Shown: positions 25,922 to 35,903 of the stretch, one piece after another
Layout: every line of letters starts with the position of its first letter
Position numbering within the stretch: position 1 is the stretch's first letter
Position numbers and translations under genes: made by a program
Notes under the pieces: model-generated
Database searches by the model: none
The model's input: only the letters and a program-made list of their open reading frames with translations
What the model was told of the DNA's origin: nothing
Assembly: GCF_004349085.1 (NCBI RefSeq)
Contig: NZ_SMFM01000001.1
Coordinates: 186,001-250,000 of the forward strand
Length of the DNA stretch: 64,000 bases
Source of the DNA: Flavobacterium caseinilyticum
Lineage (GTDB): Bacteria > Bacteroidota > Bacteroidia > Flavobacteriales > Flavobacteriaceae
Direction: 5' to 3'

Positions 25922-28585
25922 ATGTCTATTTTACAGTTAATTGATAAAAACGTTTTTAAAGTGAAAGCCAATACATTTAAGCCGATATTTTTCTTTTCGT
26001 TTTTAGTTTTCTTAGTGGCATGTTCTACTAAGAAAGATACTTTCTTGGCTAGAAATTCCCACGCCCTGAGCACAAAGTATAATATTTTATACAACGGTCA
26101 GGTAGGCTTGGACAAAGGGGTTAAGCAAATTAAATCAAATAATGAGGATGATTTCTGGAAATTATTACCACCAGAAAAAATGCAAATCCTGGACGATATT
26201 AACAGTACTACAAAACCAATAAACGCCGATTTTGAATTGTCTGAAGCTAAAGCCACGAAAGCGATTCAAAAACACTCCATGAATATTGGTGGAAGGGAGA
26301 AAAACACTCAAATAGACGAAGCGTATCTCATGCTTGGTAAATCCCGTTATTACGATCAACGATTTGTTCCGGCTCTTGATGCTTTCAATTATATTTTATA
26401 CAAATACCCCAACAGCAGCCGAATTTACGAAGCCAAAATTTGGCGGGAAAAAACCAATATGCGTTTAGGAAATGATGCTCAGGTTGTAAAAAACATCTCT
26501 AAATTATTGAAAGAACAGGATGTTAAAAATCAGGTTTTTGCTGATGCAAATGCACTTTTAGCGGCTTCCTTTTTAAATTTAGAAGAGAAAGATAGTGCAG
26601 TTGCTAAACTAAAAACAGCAATTGAATTCACAAAAGTAAATCAGGAAAAAGCCCGATATCGTTTTATTTTGGGACAATTGTACCAAGAATTAGGATATAA
26701 GGACAGCGCCACTTCAGCCTATCAATCGGTGATTGACATGAAAAGAAAAGCGGAGCGAAAATTTGTTATTCAGGCGCATGCTAAAAAAGCTGAATTGTTT
26801 GATTATAAAAATGGCGATTCAGATTCTTTTGTCAAAACCTTTGATAAACTCGTAAAAGACAGAGAAAACAGACCTTATAAAGATTTGATTTATCACCAAA
26901 TGGCTTTATTTTATGACAATCAAAAAGAGCCAAAAAAAGCGCTGGATTTTTATAATGAATCGCTGAGAACAAATTCAAAAGATACTTATTTAGTAGCTTC
27001 AAATTATCGAAATCTAGGAAATATGTATTTTAGAACTGCGGAATATCCTTCGGCGGCGAAGTATTATGATAGTACATTGGTGAAATTGAATACTAAAACA
27101 AGAGAGTTCAGTAAAATTCAAAAAATCAGAAATAATTTGGATGAGGTAATATTATATGAGGATATTGCAAAGAGAAATGATAGTATTCTGAATGTAGTTT
27201 CGCTAAGTGAGAATGGTAGAATTTCCTATTTTGAAAATTATATTGTTAAATTAAAAGAGGCTGACGAAACCAAAAGAATTTTAGAGGAAAAGCGCAGAGA
27301 GAAACAGGAAAATATTGAAAGAAATAGCGCAATTACCACGTTAGATCCTGCATCTAACCAAGATTCGGGAATGCCTGCAAAGAAAGCTTTGATGAATCCT
27401 CCCGGCATTCCGAGTGCTTCGTCGCAGTCATCCAATACTTTTTATTTTTATAATCCAAATACAGTATCTTTTGGGAAATTAGAATTCAAAAAAGTATGGG
27501 GCGACAGAACTCTGGGCGGTAATTGGAGATTATCATCTACTACAGCAATTTCAGCTTCAGCAGACACTTTAAATACAGATAAATCAGCTTTTCAAAATGG
27601 CGCAGCAGTGGAGCAAATGGTCAAAGAATACACTACCGAATATTATTTGAAACAGCTGCCGGCAACGCAAATAGAAATAGATAACCTTGGTGTAGAACGC
27701 AATTTTGCCTATTATCAACTGGGAATTATTTATAAAGAAAAATTCAAAGAAAATAATTTGGCCATTGCTAAACTCGAGCAATTATTAAAAAACAATCCTG
27801 AGGAAAAACTGGTTCTTCCTGCAATGTATAATTTGTATAAATTATATCAAATCACCGATGCAAATAAAGCAGAAGCGATGAAAAAAAGTATAACGGCTCA
27901 ATATCCGGATTCTCGTTATGTGCAAATCATAAACAACACAAACGGAAATTCGGTTGCGCTAAGCGAAACGCCTGAAAATGTTTATAATAAATGGTATAAA
28001 TTATACCAGCAAGAGGAATTTGTTACAGTATTATCCAATTTAGATGCTTTGATTACTCAGTTCTCCGGAGATGAAATTGCTTCAAAATTTGAATTACTTA
28101 AGGCAAATACCATTGGGAAACTAGCAGGAGTAACGGCTTATAAAAATGCTCTGCAAAGTGTTGCCGATAATTACCCGAGCACCGAAGAGGGGAAAAATGC
28201 CCAAGAAATCCTGACGAATCAAATTCCGTTTTTAGAGAAAATGGAGTTCAGTTCTGGAAATTCAAATAACTGGAAAATATTATATCGAGTAGGTTCACGA
28301 GAGGATAAAAATACAAAAGCAATAGTGGAAAAAATTAAAATGTTTATCGCTGCTGAAAACCTACAGAAACTATATTATTCATATGACATTTACACTGAAA
28401 AAGAAAATTTCCTCACTATTCACGGAATAAAATCAGAAGCGTACGCAAAAGATATTGCATCGCTGTTGAAAGAAAATATGAAATATAAAATTGTAGATCC
28501 TGCTATTGTAGTTTCAGGTGAAAACTATAAAGTGATTCAAATTAAGAAGAATCTTGAGGTGTATTTAACGCCAAAAAACCCATAA
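25922..28585 (+). CDS. sprE: Gliding motility / type IX secretion lipoprotein SprE (PorW)
   Basis: An 887-residue outer-membrane-associated lipoprotein of the type IX secretion system, needed in Flavobacterium for gliding and secretion. A signal segment with lipobox FLVFLVAC is followed by the family opening STKKDTFLARNSHALSTKYN. The body is a long array of TPR-like helical repeats (for example EAYLMLGKSRYYDQRFVPAL and YRNLGNMYFRTAEYPSAAKYY), a low-complexity linker near 460-500, and more repeats. A GTG at 25961 is an alternative start. Two bases downstream begins a bactofilin gene, so the two are likely co-transcribed with atpZ. Confidence 0.9.
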   Translation: MSILQLIDKNVFKVKANTFKPIFFFSFLVFLVACSTKKDTFLARNSHALSTKYNILYNGQVGLDKGVKQIKSNNEDDFWKLLPPEKMQILDDINSTTKPINADFELSEAKATKAIQKHSMNIGGREKNTQIDEAYLMLGKSRYYDQRFVPALDAFNYILYKYPNSSRIYEAKIWREKTNMRLGNDAQVVKNISKLLKEQDVKNQVFADANALLAASFLNLEEKDSAVAKLKTAIEFTKVNQEKARYRFILGQLYQELGYKDSATSAYQSVIDMKRKAERKFVIQAHAKKAELFDYKNGDSDSFVKTFDKLVKDRENRPYKDLIYHQMALFYDNQKEPKKALDFYNESLRTNSKDTYLVASNYRNLGNMYFRTAEYPSAAKYYDSTLVKLNTKTREFSKIQKIRNNLDEVILYEDIAKRNDSILNVVSLSENGRISYFENYIVKLKEADETKRILEEKRREKQENIERNSAITTLDPASNQDSGMPAKKALMNPPGIPSASSQSSNTFYFYNPNTVSFGKLEFKKVWGDRTLGGNWRLSSTTAISASADTLNTDKSAFQNGAAVEQMVKEYTTEYYLKQLPATQIEIDNLGVERNFAYYQLGIIYKEKFKENNLAIAKLEQLLKNNPEEKLVLPAMYNLYKLYQITDANKAEAMKKSITAQYPDSRYVQIINNTNGNSVALSETPENVYNKWYKLYQQEEFVTVLSNLDALITQFSGDEIASKFELLKANTIGKLAGVTAYKNALQSVADNYPSTEEGKNAQEILTNQIPFLEKMEFSSGNSNNWKILYRVGSREDKNTKAIVEKIKMFIAAENLQKLYYSYDIYTEKENFLTIHGIKSEAYAKDIASLLKENMKYKIVDPAIVVSGENYKVIQIKKNLEVYLTPKNP

Positions 28586-28587
28586 AT

Positions 28588-28986
28588 ATGTTTGATAAGA
28601 AGCAAAAATCATATACCGATCTTTTAGGAAAAACCAACAGGATTGTTGAAGGAACTTCTATAAAAGGCGATATTATTTCGCAGGCTGATTTTAGATTAGA
28701 CGGGAACTTGATTGGTAATTTTGAGTCTGGCGGAAAAATAGTTATTGGACCTGCAGGAAGCGTTACCGGCGATATCACATGTAAAAACGCTGACATTGAA
28801 GGAAAATTTGACGGGAAAATGCAAATTACCGAATTTCTGAATGTAAAGTCAAAGGCCAGTATTCATGGCGAAGTTACAGTGGGGAAATTATCCGTGGAGC
28901 CAGGAGCTGATTTCAGTGCATCTTGCGTAATGAAGATTAACACAAAAAACATACTGTTGAATGATGGCCAACGAAACACCAAATAA
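28588..28986 (+). CDS. Bactofilin (polymer-forming cytoskeletal protein)
   Basis: A 132-residue bactofilin. A short disordered N-terminus leads into the right-handed beta-helix of glycine-spaced rungs, beginning IVEGTSIKGDIISQADFRLD and continuing through GNLIGNFESGGKIVIGPAG, GDITCKNADIEG and IHGEVTVGKL. These self-assemble without nucleotide into filaments that localise envelope enzymes. The ATG is 2 bases after the sprE stop, and the 3' end overlaps atpZ by 26 bases. Confidence 0.93.
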   Translation: MFDKKQKSYTDLLGKTNRIVEGTSIKGDIISQADFRLDGNLIGNFESGGKIVIGPAGSVTGDITCKNADIEGKFDGKMQITEFLNVKSKASIHGEVTVGKLSVEPGADFSASCVMKINTKNILLNDGQRNTK

Positions 28987-29200
28987 AAACAATTTTAATA
29001 AATGGTTGGTATTTATGGGAATTCCGTTTCAAATGGGAATTGTCATTTTCGCGTTCACTTATCTAGGTATTTGGCTGGATGAAAAATATTCGGGAGAATC
29101 GTCTTCCTTTTACACTATTATATTGTCACTATTATCAGTTTTTATAGCACTTTATAACGTAATTCGCCAAGTCAAAAATATTAATAAAAATAACGAATGA
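28961..29200 (+). CDS. AtpZ/AtpI-family ATP synthase accessory protein
   Basis: A 79-residue protein with two membrane helices (MGIPFQMGIVIFAFTYLGIW and FYTIILSLLSVFIALYNVI) separated by a short polar loop with LDEKYSGESS. This is the layout of the AtpZ/I family, which assists F0 assembly or carries Mg2+/Ca2+. It begins inside the bactofilin gene (26-base overlap; a second ATG follows at 28964) and its stop overlaps the next start by 4 bases, indicating coupling along the sprE-bactofilin-atpZ message. Confidence 0.85.
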   Translation: MMANETPNKNNFNKWLVFMGIPFQMGIVIFAFTYLGIWLDEKYSGESSSFYTIILSLLSVFIALYNVIRQVKNINKNNE

Positions 29201-29580
29201 TTAAAATTTTATCTTTTTTGAAGTATTTGATACCCTTCACATTGCTTTTATTTGCTGCGCAGTATTATGGGACTGCAACCTGGAGCGCACATCATGATTT
29301 CTTTAATGCTACTTGGAGCATTTATCTTTTCCTGTTTGTTTCCACATTTTTAATCTATTTGCTGTTGCTTTTTGTAAATCTAAATTTTCCGGATTTTACC
29401 GGTTTTGCATTTCTGGGCACCACTTTCGTGAAAATGATGGCGGCAGTGGTTTTTTTGATTCCATTGATTCAATCAGAAGGAAGAGAAACTAATTTAGATA
29501 TAGCAGCTTTTTTCATCCCTTATTTCCTATTTTTGCTTTTTGAAACCATTTTTGCAGTACGATTAATAAATAAAAGATAA
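29197..29580 (+). CDS. Four-helix membrane protein, AtpI-like (DUF6168-like)
   Basis: A 127-residue protein with four hydrophobic helices and little else. Position (directly before atpB), size and topology match the AtpI (subunit i) proteins of other bacteria. By memory it corresponds to DUF6168 in Flavobacteriia, which a profile search should confirm. Its ATG overlaps the atpZ stop (ATGA). Probably an F0 assembly helper; this is inference from context. Confidence 0.65.
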   Translation: MIKILSFLKYLIPFTLLLFAAQYYGTATWSAHHDFFNATWSIYLFLFVSTFLIYLLLLFVNLNFPDFTGFAFLGTTFVKMMAAVVFLIPLIQSEGRETNLDIAAFFIPYFLFLLFETIFAVRLINKR

Positions 29581-29655
29581 GTTGCTTGAAAATAATGCAA
29601 TATGATTGTAAAATTCATTTTTTAAAATCATCATTATAATTTTCAATTAAATATG

Positions 29656-29663
29656 TACCTTTG
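29656..29663 (+). promoter_or_regulatory. -7 box (TACCTTTG) of the atpBEFHAG operon
   Basis: An exact TAnnTTTG match 41 bases before the atpB ATG, in the 124-base spacer after the AtpI-like gene. It implies that the structural genes have their own promoter besides read-through from sprE. No TTG at canonical spacing. Confidence 0.6.
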
Positions 29664-29704
29664 CAAAAAATTTTAAAAACGTAAAATCAGATACACAATT
29701 AATA

Positions 29705-31098
<1,394 letters not shown>

Positions 31099-31108
31099 TT
31101 AAAATCTA

Positions 31109-31145
31109 AAACTTCCTGATACGGTTGGTATCAGGGAGTTTTTAT
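31109..31145 (+). terminator. Hairpin between atpE and atpF, possible partial terminator
   Basis: AAACTTCCTGATAC (31109-31122) pairs with GTATCAGGGAGTTT (31128-31141) over 14 positions with one G-U, around a five-base loop, followed by a T-rich TATTTC. It lies 11 bases after the atpE stop, inside the operon. It may end part of the transcripts or protect the upstream message. Confidence 0.7.
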
Positions 31146-31175
31146 TTCTAAAACAAACTTTTTAAATATAAAAAT

Positions 31176-31667
31176 ATGAATTTAACAGCACCAGAGAGTT
31201 TAATTTTTTGGACCTCGATCATCTTTATAGTTTTCTTTATCCTTTTAAGAAAATTTGCTTGGAAACCAATTCTTGGCGCAGTAAAAGGTAGAGAAGATTC
31301 AATCAATGACGCTTTATCTTCAGCGGAAACTGCTCGCAGAGAAATGCAAAATCTTACTGCAGAAAACGAACGTATTCTTCAGGAAGCAAGATTAGAGCGT
31401 GATTCTCTATTGAAAGAAGCACGTGAAATGAGAGAAAAAATGATCGCTGATTCTAAAGCTGATGCACAAGCAGAAGGCGCAAGAATGATCGAACAAGCTA
31501 AAACAGCTATCTTAGCAGAAAAAAATGCGGCTATGGCTGAATTGAAATCACAAGTTTCATCATTGTCATTGAGTATTGCTGAAAAAGTATTAAAAGATGA
31601 ATTATCTAACAAAGAAGCTCAAACAAAATTGATTGAGAATATGTTAGGTGACGTTAAATTGAACTAA
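31176..31667 (+). CDS. atpF: F0F1 ATP synthase subunit b
   Basis: Peripheral stalk subunit of 163 residues: one N-terminal membrane helix (LIFWTSIIFIVFFILLRKFAW) and then a long charged coiled coil (for example ETARREMQNLTAENERILQE and LERDSLLKEAREMREKM) that reaches the F1 head. It is followed after 2 bases by atpH, its binding partner. Confidence 0.95.
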   Translation: MNLTAPESLIFWTSIIFIVFFILLRKFAWKPILGAVKGREDSINDALSSAETARREMQNLTAENERILQEARLERDSLLKEAREMREKMIADSKADAQAEGARMIEQAKTAILAEKNAAMAELKSQVSSLSLSIAEKVLKDELSNKEAQTKLIENMLGDVKLN

Positions 31668-31669
31668 TT

Positions 31670-32203
31670 ATGGCAAGTACAAGAGCAGCAATTCGTTATG
31701 CAAAAGCAATTTTGGACTTAGCAAACTCAAAAAATGTTGCCGAAGCAGTAAGCAGCGATATGAATACTATTGCTACCACTATTAATGGAAATTTAGAATT
31801 GAGCACTTTTATTCAAAACCCTACTATTAAAGTTGCGGTGAAAGAAAATGCATTGTTAGAAGTTTTTGCAGGTATCAATGGTGTAACTCAAGGGTTGTTT
31901 CATTTGTTATTTGAAAACAAAAGATTCGAAATATTAGGAGCTATTGCTACTGAATATGGTAAATTATCTGACTTAGAAAATGGTATTGAGCTGGCACAAG
32001 TGACTACTGCTATTCCTATGGATGCAGCTTTAGAAGCACAAGTTTTAGCGAAAGTGGCAACACTTTCAGATAAGAAAATAACAATTGAAAACATAGTAGA
32101 CCCTGCAATTATTGGAGGTTTTATTTTGAGAATAGGTGATAAGCAATACAACGCTTCAGTTGCCAACAGATTACAAGTATTAAAAAGAGAGTTAAGTAAT
32201 TAG
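31670..32203 (+). CDS. atpH: F0F1 ATP synthase subunit delta
   Basis: A 177-residue protein joining the b stalk to the top of F1. The N-terminal helical domain begins AAIRYAKAILDLA, the family opening. The C-terminal part has AIIGGFILRIGDKQYNASVANRLQVLK, matching the PROSITE-type delta signature (G-G-x-x-x-x-I/V-G-D). Coupled to atpF (2-base gap). Confidence 0.95.
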   Translation: MASTRAAIRYAKAILDLANSKNVAEAVSSDMNTIATTINGNLELSTFIQNPTIKVAVKENALLEVFAGINGVTQGLFHLLFENKRFEILGAIATEYGKLSDLENGIELAQVTTAIPMDAALEAQVLAKVATLSDKKITIENIVDPAIIGGFILRIGDKQYNASVANRLQVLKRELSN

Positions 32204-32241
32204 TTTTATTGCACATTTAAGTGTTTAAATTATAAATTAAG

Positions 32242-33819
32242 ATGGCGGAAATCAAACCTGCTGAAATTTCAGCAATATTAAGAAAGCAAGTAGAAGGTTT
32301 TGAATCTGGTGCTACACTAGAAGAAGTAGGAACCGTACTTCAAGTTGGAGATGGTATTGCTCGTATTTACGGGCTTTCTAATGTTCAATATGGAGAGTTA
32401 GTTGAATTTGACAATGGATTAGAAGCTATTGTTTTGAATCTTGAAGAAGACAATGTAGGTGTGGTACTTTTAGGACCATCTACAGGAATCAAAGAAGGTT
32501 CAACTGCAAAAAGAACACAACGTATTGCTTCTCTTAAAGTAGGAGAACAAATGGTAGGTCGTGTAGTAAACACACTTGGTTTTCCAATTGATGGAAAAGG
32601 ACCAATTGGTGGAGATTTATACGAGATGCCTTTGGAAAGAAAAGCTCCTGGAGTTATCTTCCGTCAACCCGTTACTGAACCATTACAAACAGGTATCAAA
32701 GCAGTAGATGCTATGATTCCAGTAGGTCGTGGACAACGTGAGCTAGTTATTGGTGACCGTCAAACAGGTAAATCAACTGTTTGTATCGATACGATCTTAA
32801 ATCAAAAAGAATTTTATGATGCTGGGAAACCAGTATTCTGTATATATGTTGCAATTGGACAAAAAGCGTCTACTGTAGCAGGAATTGCTAAAATGTTAGA
32901 AGAAAAAGGAGCAATGGCTTATACCATTATTGTTGCTGCTAATGCTTCTGATCCAGCTCCAATGCAAGTATATGCTCCTTTCGCAGGTGCTGCAATTGGA
33001 GAGTATTTTAGAGATTCAGGTCGTCCGGCTTTAATTGTTTATGATGATTTATCTAAACAAGCTGTAGCTTATCGGGAGGTTTCTCTTTTATTAAGAAGAC
33101 CACCGGGACGTGAAGCATATCCTGGAGACGTTTTCTACTTACATAGTCGTTTATTAGAGCGTGCTTGTAAAGTTATTGCTGATGATGGAATTGCTAGAAA
33201 CATGAATGACTTACCAGATTCATTGAAGTCAATTGTAAAAGGTGGTGGTTCATTGACTGCTTTACCAATTATTGAAACTCAAGCTGGTGACGTTTCTGCA
33301 TATATCCCAACAAACGTAATTTCGATTACAGATGGTCAAATTTTCCTTGATGGAGATTTGTTTAACTCTGGAGTTCGTCCTGCAATTAACGTAGGTATTT
33401 CGGTATCTCGTGTTGGAGGAAATGCACAAATTAAATCAATGAAAAAAGTAGCAGGTACTTTGAAACTGGATCAAGCACAATTCCGTGAATTGGAAGCGTT
33501 TGCTAAATTTGGTTCTGATTTAGATGCAGTAACTTTAAACGTAATTGAAAAAGGAAAAAGAAACGTTGAAATCTTGAAACAAGGTTTGAACGATCCGTAT
33601 ACTGTTGAAGATCAAGTTGCGATTATCTATGCTGGTTCTAAAAACTTATTGAGAAAGGTTCCTGTGAACAAAGTAAGAGAATTTGAGAAAGATTTCTTGG
33701 AATTCTTGAACAACAAACACAGAGCTACTCTTGATGCGTTGAAAGCAGGAAAATTAACAGATGAAATTACAGATGTAATCGAAACTGTAGCAAAAGAATT
33801 ATCAGCAAAATATAACTAA
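32242..33819 (+). CDS. atpA: F0F1 ATP synthase subunit alpha
   Basis: Non-catalytic nucleotide-binding subunit, 525 residues, full length. Walker [10 protein letters not shown] is near residue 172, the Walker B-type strand reads [11 protein letters not shown], and the signature [14 protein letters not shown] lies near 375. The N-terminal crown domain begins around 25. The catalytic beta gene is not next to it; in Flavobacteriia atpD and atpC lie elsewhere, which this window supports. Confidence 0.97.
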   Translation: MAEIKPAEISAILRKQVEGFESGATLEEVGTVLQVGDGIARIYGLSNVQYGELVEFDNGLEAIVLNLEEDNVGVVLLGPSTGIKEGSTAKRTQRIASLKVGEQMVGRVVNTLGFPIDGKGPIGGDLYEMPLERKAPGVIFRQPVTEPLQTGIKAVDAMIPVGRGQRELVIGDRQTGKSTVCIDTILNQKEFYDAGKPVFCIYVAIGQKASTVAGIAKMLEEKGAMAYTIIVAANASDPAPMQVYAPFAGAAIGEYFRDSGRPALIVYDDLSKQAVAYREVSLLLRRPPGREAYPGDVFYLHSRLLERACKVIADDGIARNMNDLPDSLKSIVKGGGSLTALPIIETQAGDVSAYIPTNVISITDGQIFLDGDLFNSGVRPAINVGISVSRVGGNAQIKSMKKVAGTLKLDQAQFRELEAFAKFGSDLDAVTLNVIEKGKRNVEILKQGLNDPYTVEDQVAIIYAGSKNLLRKVPVNKVREFEKDFLEFLNNKHRATLDALKAGKLTDEITDVIETVAKELSAKYN

Positions 33820-33834
33820 AACTAGTCAAAAGTT

Positions 33835-33898
33835 GTAAAGTCGAAAGTCTTAAAGTCAGTTAATCTGCTTTCGAGGACTTTAGACTTTACGACTTTAC
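33835..33898 (+). repeat. Long hairpin of reiterated AAAGTC words between atpA and atpG
   Basis: A 23-base left arm (33835-33857) and 23-base right arm (33876-33898) pair almost completely with one single-base bulge on each side; the loop is 18 bases. Both arms are made of AAAGTC/GACTTT words. No T run follows, so it is not an intrinsic terminator. It occupies the whole atpA-atpG spacer. Confidence 0.8.
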
Positions 33899-33917
33899 GA
33901 CGTTAGACTAATATAAA

Positions 33918-34778
33918 ATGGCAAATTTAAAGGAAATCCGTAATAGAATTACTTCCGTTTCATCTACGATGCAAATTACATCAGCGATGAAAATGGTTTC
34001 TGCAGCAAAGCTAAAGAAAGCACAAGATGCAATCACAGCAATGCGCCCTTATGCCGAAAAATTAACGGAATTATTGCAAAATCTTTCTGCTACACTGGAA
34101 GGTGATGCTGGTGGAGAGTTTACAACGCAACGCGAAATCAAGAAAGTATTACTTGTTGTAGTTACTTCTAACAGAGGTTTGGCAGGTGCTTTTAATACAA
34201 ATGCAATCAAAGGGGCTAAAAGCCGTGCTGAATTTTATGCAGGTAAACAAGTGGATGTTTTTGCCATTGGTAAAAAAGGAAACGATGTTTTGAGCAAAAC
34301 ATTGCCGATTATAGCTAATGAAAGCGCTGTTTTTGATGATTTGACTTTTGATAATGTGGCTAAAATTGCAGATTCACTAATGGAGAAATTCATTGCTGGT
34401 GAGTACGATAAAATTGAGTTGATCTACAATCAATTTAAAAATGCAGCTACACAAATCGTTCAAACCGAACAATTTTTGCCTTTAGCACCTATAAAATCTG
34501 ATCTTACAGTAACACCTGGTGATTATATTTTTGAGCCATCTAAAGAAGAAATCGTGTTGACATTAATTCCTAAATCTTTGAAAACACAGTTGTATAAAGG
34601 GATTCGTGATTCATTCGCTTCAGAGCACGGAGCGCGTATGACTGCCATGCACAAAGCAACTGATAATGCTACAGAATTGAGAAATCAATTGAAATTGACT
34701 TATAATAAAGCGCGTCAGGCTTCTATTACTAATGAAATCCTAGAGATTGTTGGTGGAGCAGAAGCATTGAACGGGTAA
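33918..34778 (+). CDS. atpG: F0F1 ATP synthase subunit gamma
   Basis: The rotor shaft, 286 residues. The N-terminal helix (LKEIRNRITSVSSTMQITSA) and the C-terminal helix (LKLTYNKARQASITNEILEIVGGAEAL) form the coiled coil inside F1. The family signature is the latter (ITNEILEIVGGA). Last gene of the operon; a strong terminator follows. Confidence 0.97.
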   Translation: MANLKEIRNRITSVSSTMQITSAMKMVSAAKLKKAQDAITAMRPYAEKLTELLQNLSATLEGDAGGEFTTQREIKKVLLVVVTSNRGLAGAFNTNAIKGAKSRAEFYAGKQVDVFAIGKKGNDVLSKTLPIIANESAVFDDLTFDNVAKIADSLMEKFIAGEYDKIELIYNQFKNAATQIVQTEQFLPLAPIKSDLTVTPGDYIFEPSKEEIVLTLIPKSLKTQLYKGIRDSFASEHGARMTAMHKATDNATELRNQLKLTYNKARQASITNEILEIVGGAEALNG

Positions 34779-34801
34779 TATAGTAATGATTCGAAATATA
34801 T

Positions 34802-34833
34802 AAAGAGTCACGCATAGCGTGACTCTTTTTTTG
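34802..34833 (+). terminator. Terminator of the atp operon
   Basis: A 12-bp perfect stem, AAAGAGTCACGC with GCGTGACTCTTT, a three-base loop and a run of T. It starts 24 bases after the atpG stop. Confidence 0.92.
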
Positions 34834-34867
34834 TTTAATTTTATCGTTTAAAATAATTCCACGAAGA

Positions 34868-35311
34868 ATGAATTTAGAAATTAGAGAGCTGACAACAATA
34901 CAAGAAATGCTTGCTCAATACGAAGTCATGCAACATTTATACACCAATTTCACTAAAGAAAAATACGAATCGTATCTTACAGAAATGATTCCGCATAATT
35001 ACAAACAGGTAGCAGTTTTTGAAAATGAGCTTTGTGTTGGACTTTCAGGATTATGGTCCGGGACTAAATTATGGTCTGGTAAATATATGGAAATTGACAA
35101 CTTTATTGTGCATCCGAAGCACCGTAAAAAAGGCATTGGTAAAATGATGACGGATTATGTCGATGCTAAAGCAAAAGAATTGGGCTGTACGATGATTGTT
35201 TTGGATGCTTTTACCGGAAATTTTACCGCGCATCGCTTTTATTACAATCAAGGATATGTTCCAAAAGGATTTCACTTTCTCAAGATTTTAAACGAAGAAG
35301 GATTAAGTTAA
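34868..35311 (+). CDS. GNAT-family N-acetyltransferase
   Basis: A 147-residue acetyltransferase. Motif A with the acetyl-CoA pyrophosphate loop is seen as VHPKHRKKGIGKMMTDYV (about 79-96; the Q/R-x-x-G-x-G/A element is RKKGIG). Motif B follows as ELGCTMIVLDAFTGNFTAHRFYYNQGY. The acceptor may be a small molecule or protein amine; not determinable here. A lipoprotein-like gene follows 1 base after its stop. Confidence 0.88.
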   Translation: MNLEIRELTTIQEMLAQYEVMQHLYTNFTKEKYESYLTEMIPHNYKQVAVFENELCVGLSGLWSGTKLWSGKYMEIDNFIVHPKHRKKGIGKMMTDYVDAKAKELGCTMIVLDAFTGNFTAHRFYYNQGYVPKGFHFLKILNEEGLS

Positions 35312-35312
35312 A

Positions 35313-35783
35313 ATGAAAATTATGAAAAAATATAAAATAATTGGTTTCTTATTGATTACCGCTATCAGCCTTACTTTTTGTGCCATGAAACAAGAACTTC
35401 AGAAGGAATTTCCTCAAGAAATCCAATCCTTATTTTACCAAAAAGAGAAAAATGGAGCCGAAAGCAGCGGAACTCATTTTTACATGGAATTCAAAAAACC
35501 TCTTGCGGCAAACCTAAAATTGGAGAAAATCTATTTTCATAATCAAGAATCTCCTGTTGAAGAAATCACTAAAAATACCTTTGTGGCACATTTTTTTCAA
35601 AGTATTACAAAGGAAGATGTCATCATGGATAGTAATCCTGCTAAGGAATACGGCAACAAAGCACCGGTCATTCAAAAATCTAAATTTGATTTAAAATCCA
35701 ATGAAGCAATTTTGGAGTACAAAAAAGACAATAAAACTGCTTTTTATAAAATAACGAATGTGAAGGAAAAGCCATTGCGATAA
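35313..35783 (+). CDS. Small exported protein, probable lipoprotein
   Basis: A 156-residue protein of no family I recognise. The N-terminus is a signal peptide with a possible lipobox (AISLTFC at about 21-27; Thr and Phe at -2/-1 are unusual, so lipidation is uncertain). The mature part is a beta-rich domain with SSGTHFYMEFKKPLAANLKL and a charged tail. It starts 1 base after the acetyltransferase stop, so they share a transcript. Confidence 0.65.
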   Translation: MKIMKKYKIIGFLLITAISLTFCAMKQELQKEFPQEIQSLFYQKEKNGAESSGTHFYMEFKKPLAANLKLEKIYFHNQESPVEEITKNTFVAHFFQSITKEDVIMDSNPAKEYGNKAPVIQKSKFDLKSNEAILEYKKDNKTAFYKITNVKEKPLR

Positions 35784-35867
35784 TTTTAGTGAAATGAATT
35801 GCTTTTATTGTGATCGTACTGTTCCAAAACAAACATTCACTTCATCGGAATAATCCAAAGAATTAGT

Positions 35868-35875
35868 TATTTTTG
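35868..35875 (+). promoter_or_regulatory. -7 box (TATTTTTG) for the second flippase gene
   Basis: An exact TAnnTTTG match 28 bases before the TTG start of the flippase gene. Confidence 0.5.
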
Positions 35876-35903
35876 CTTCCTTAATTTTAATAAAGACACC
35901 ATT

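Noticed and set aside
32242..34778. Missing atpD and atpC considered as gene loss
   Set aside because: In Flavobacteriia these genes usually lie at another locus, so absence here is expected.
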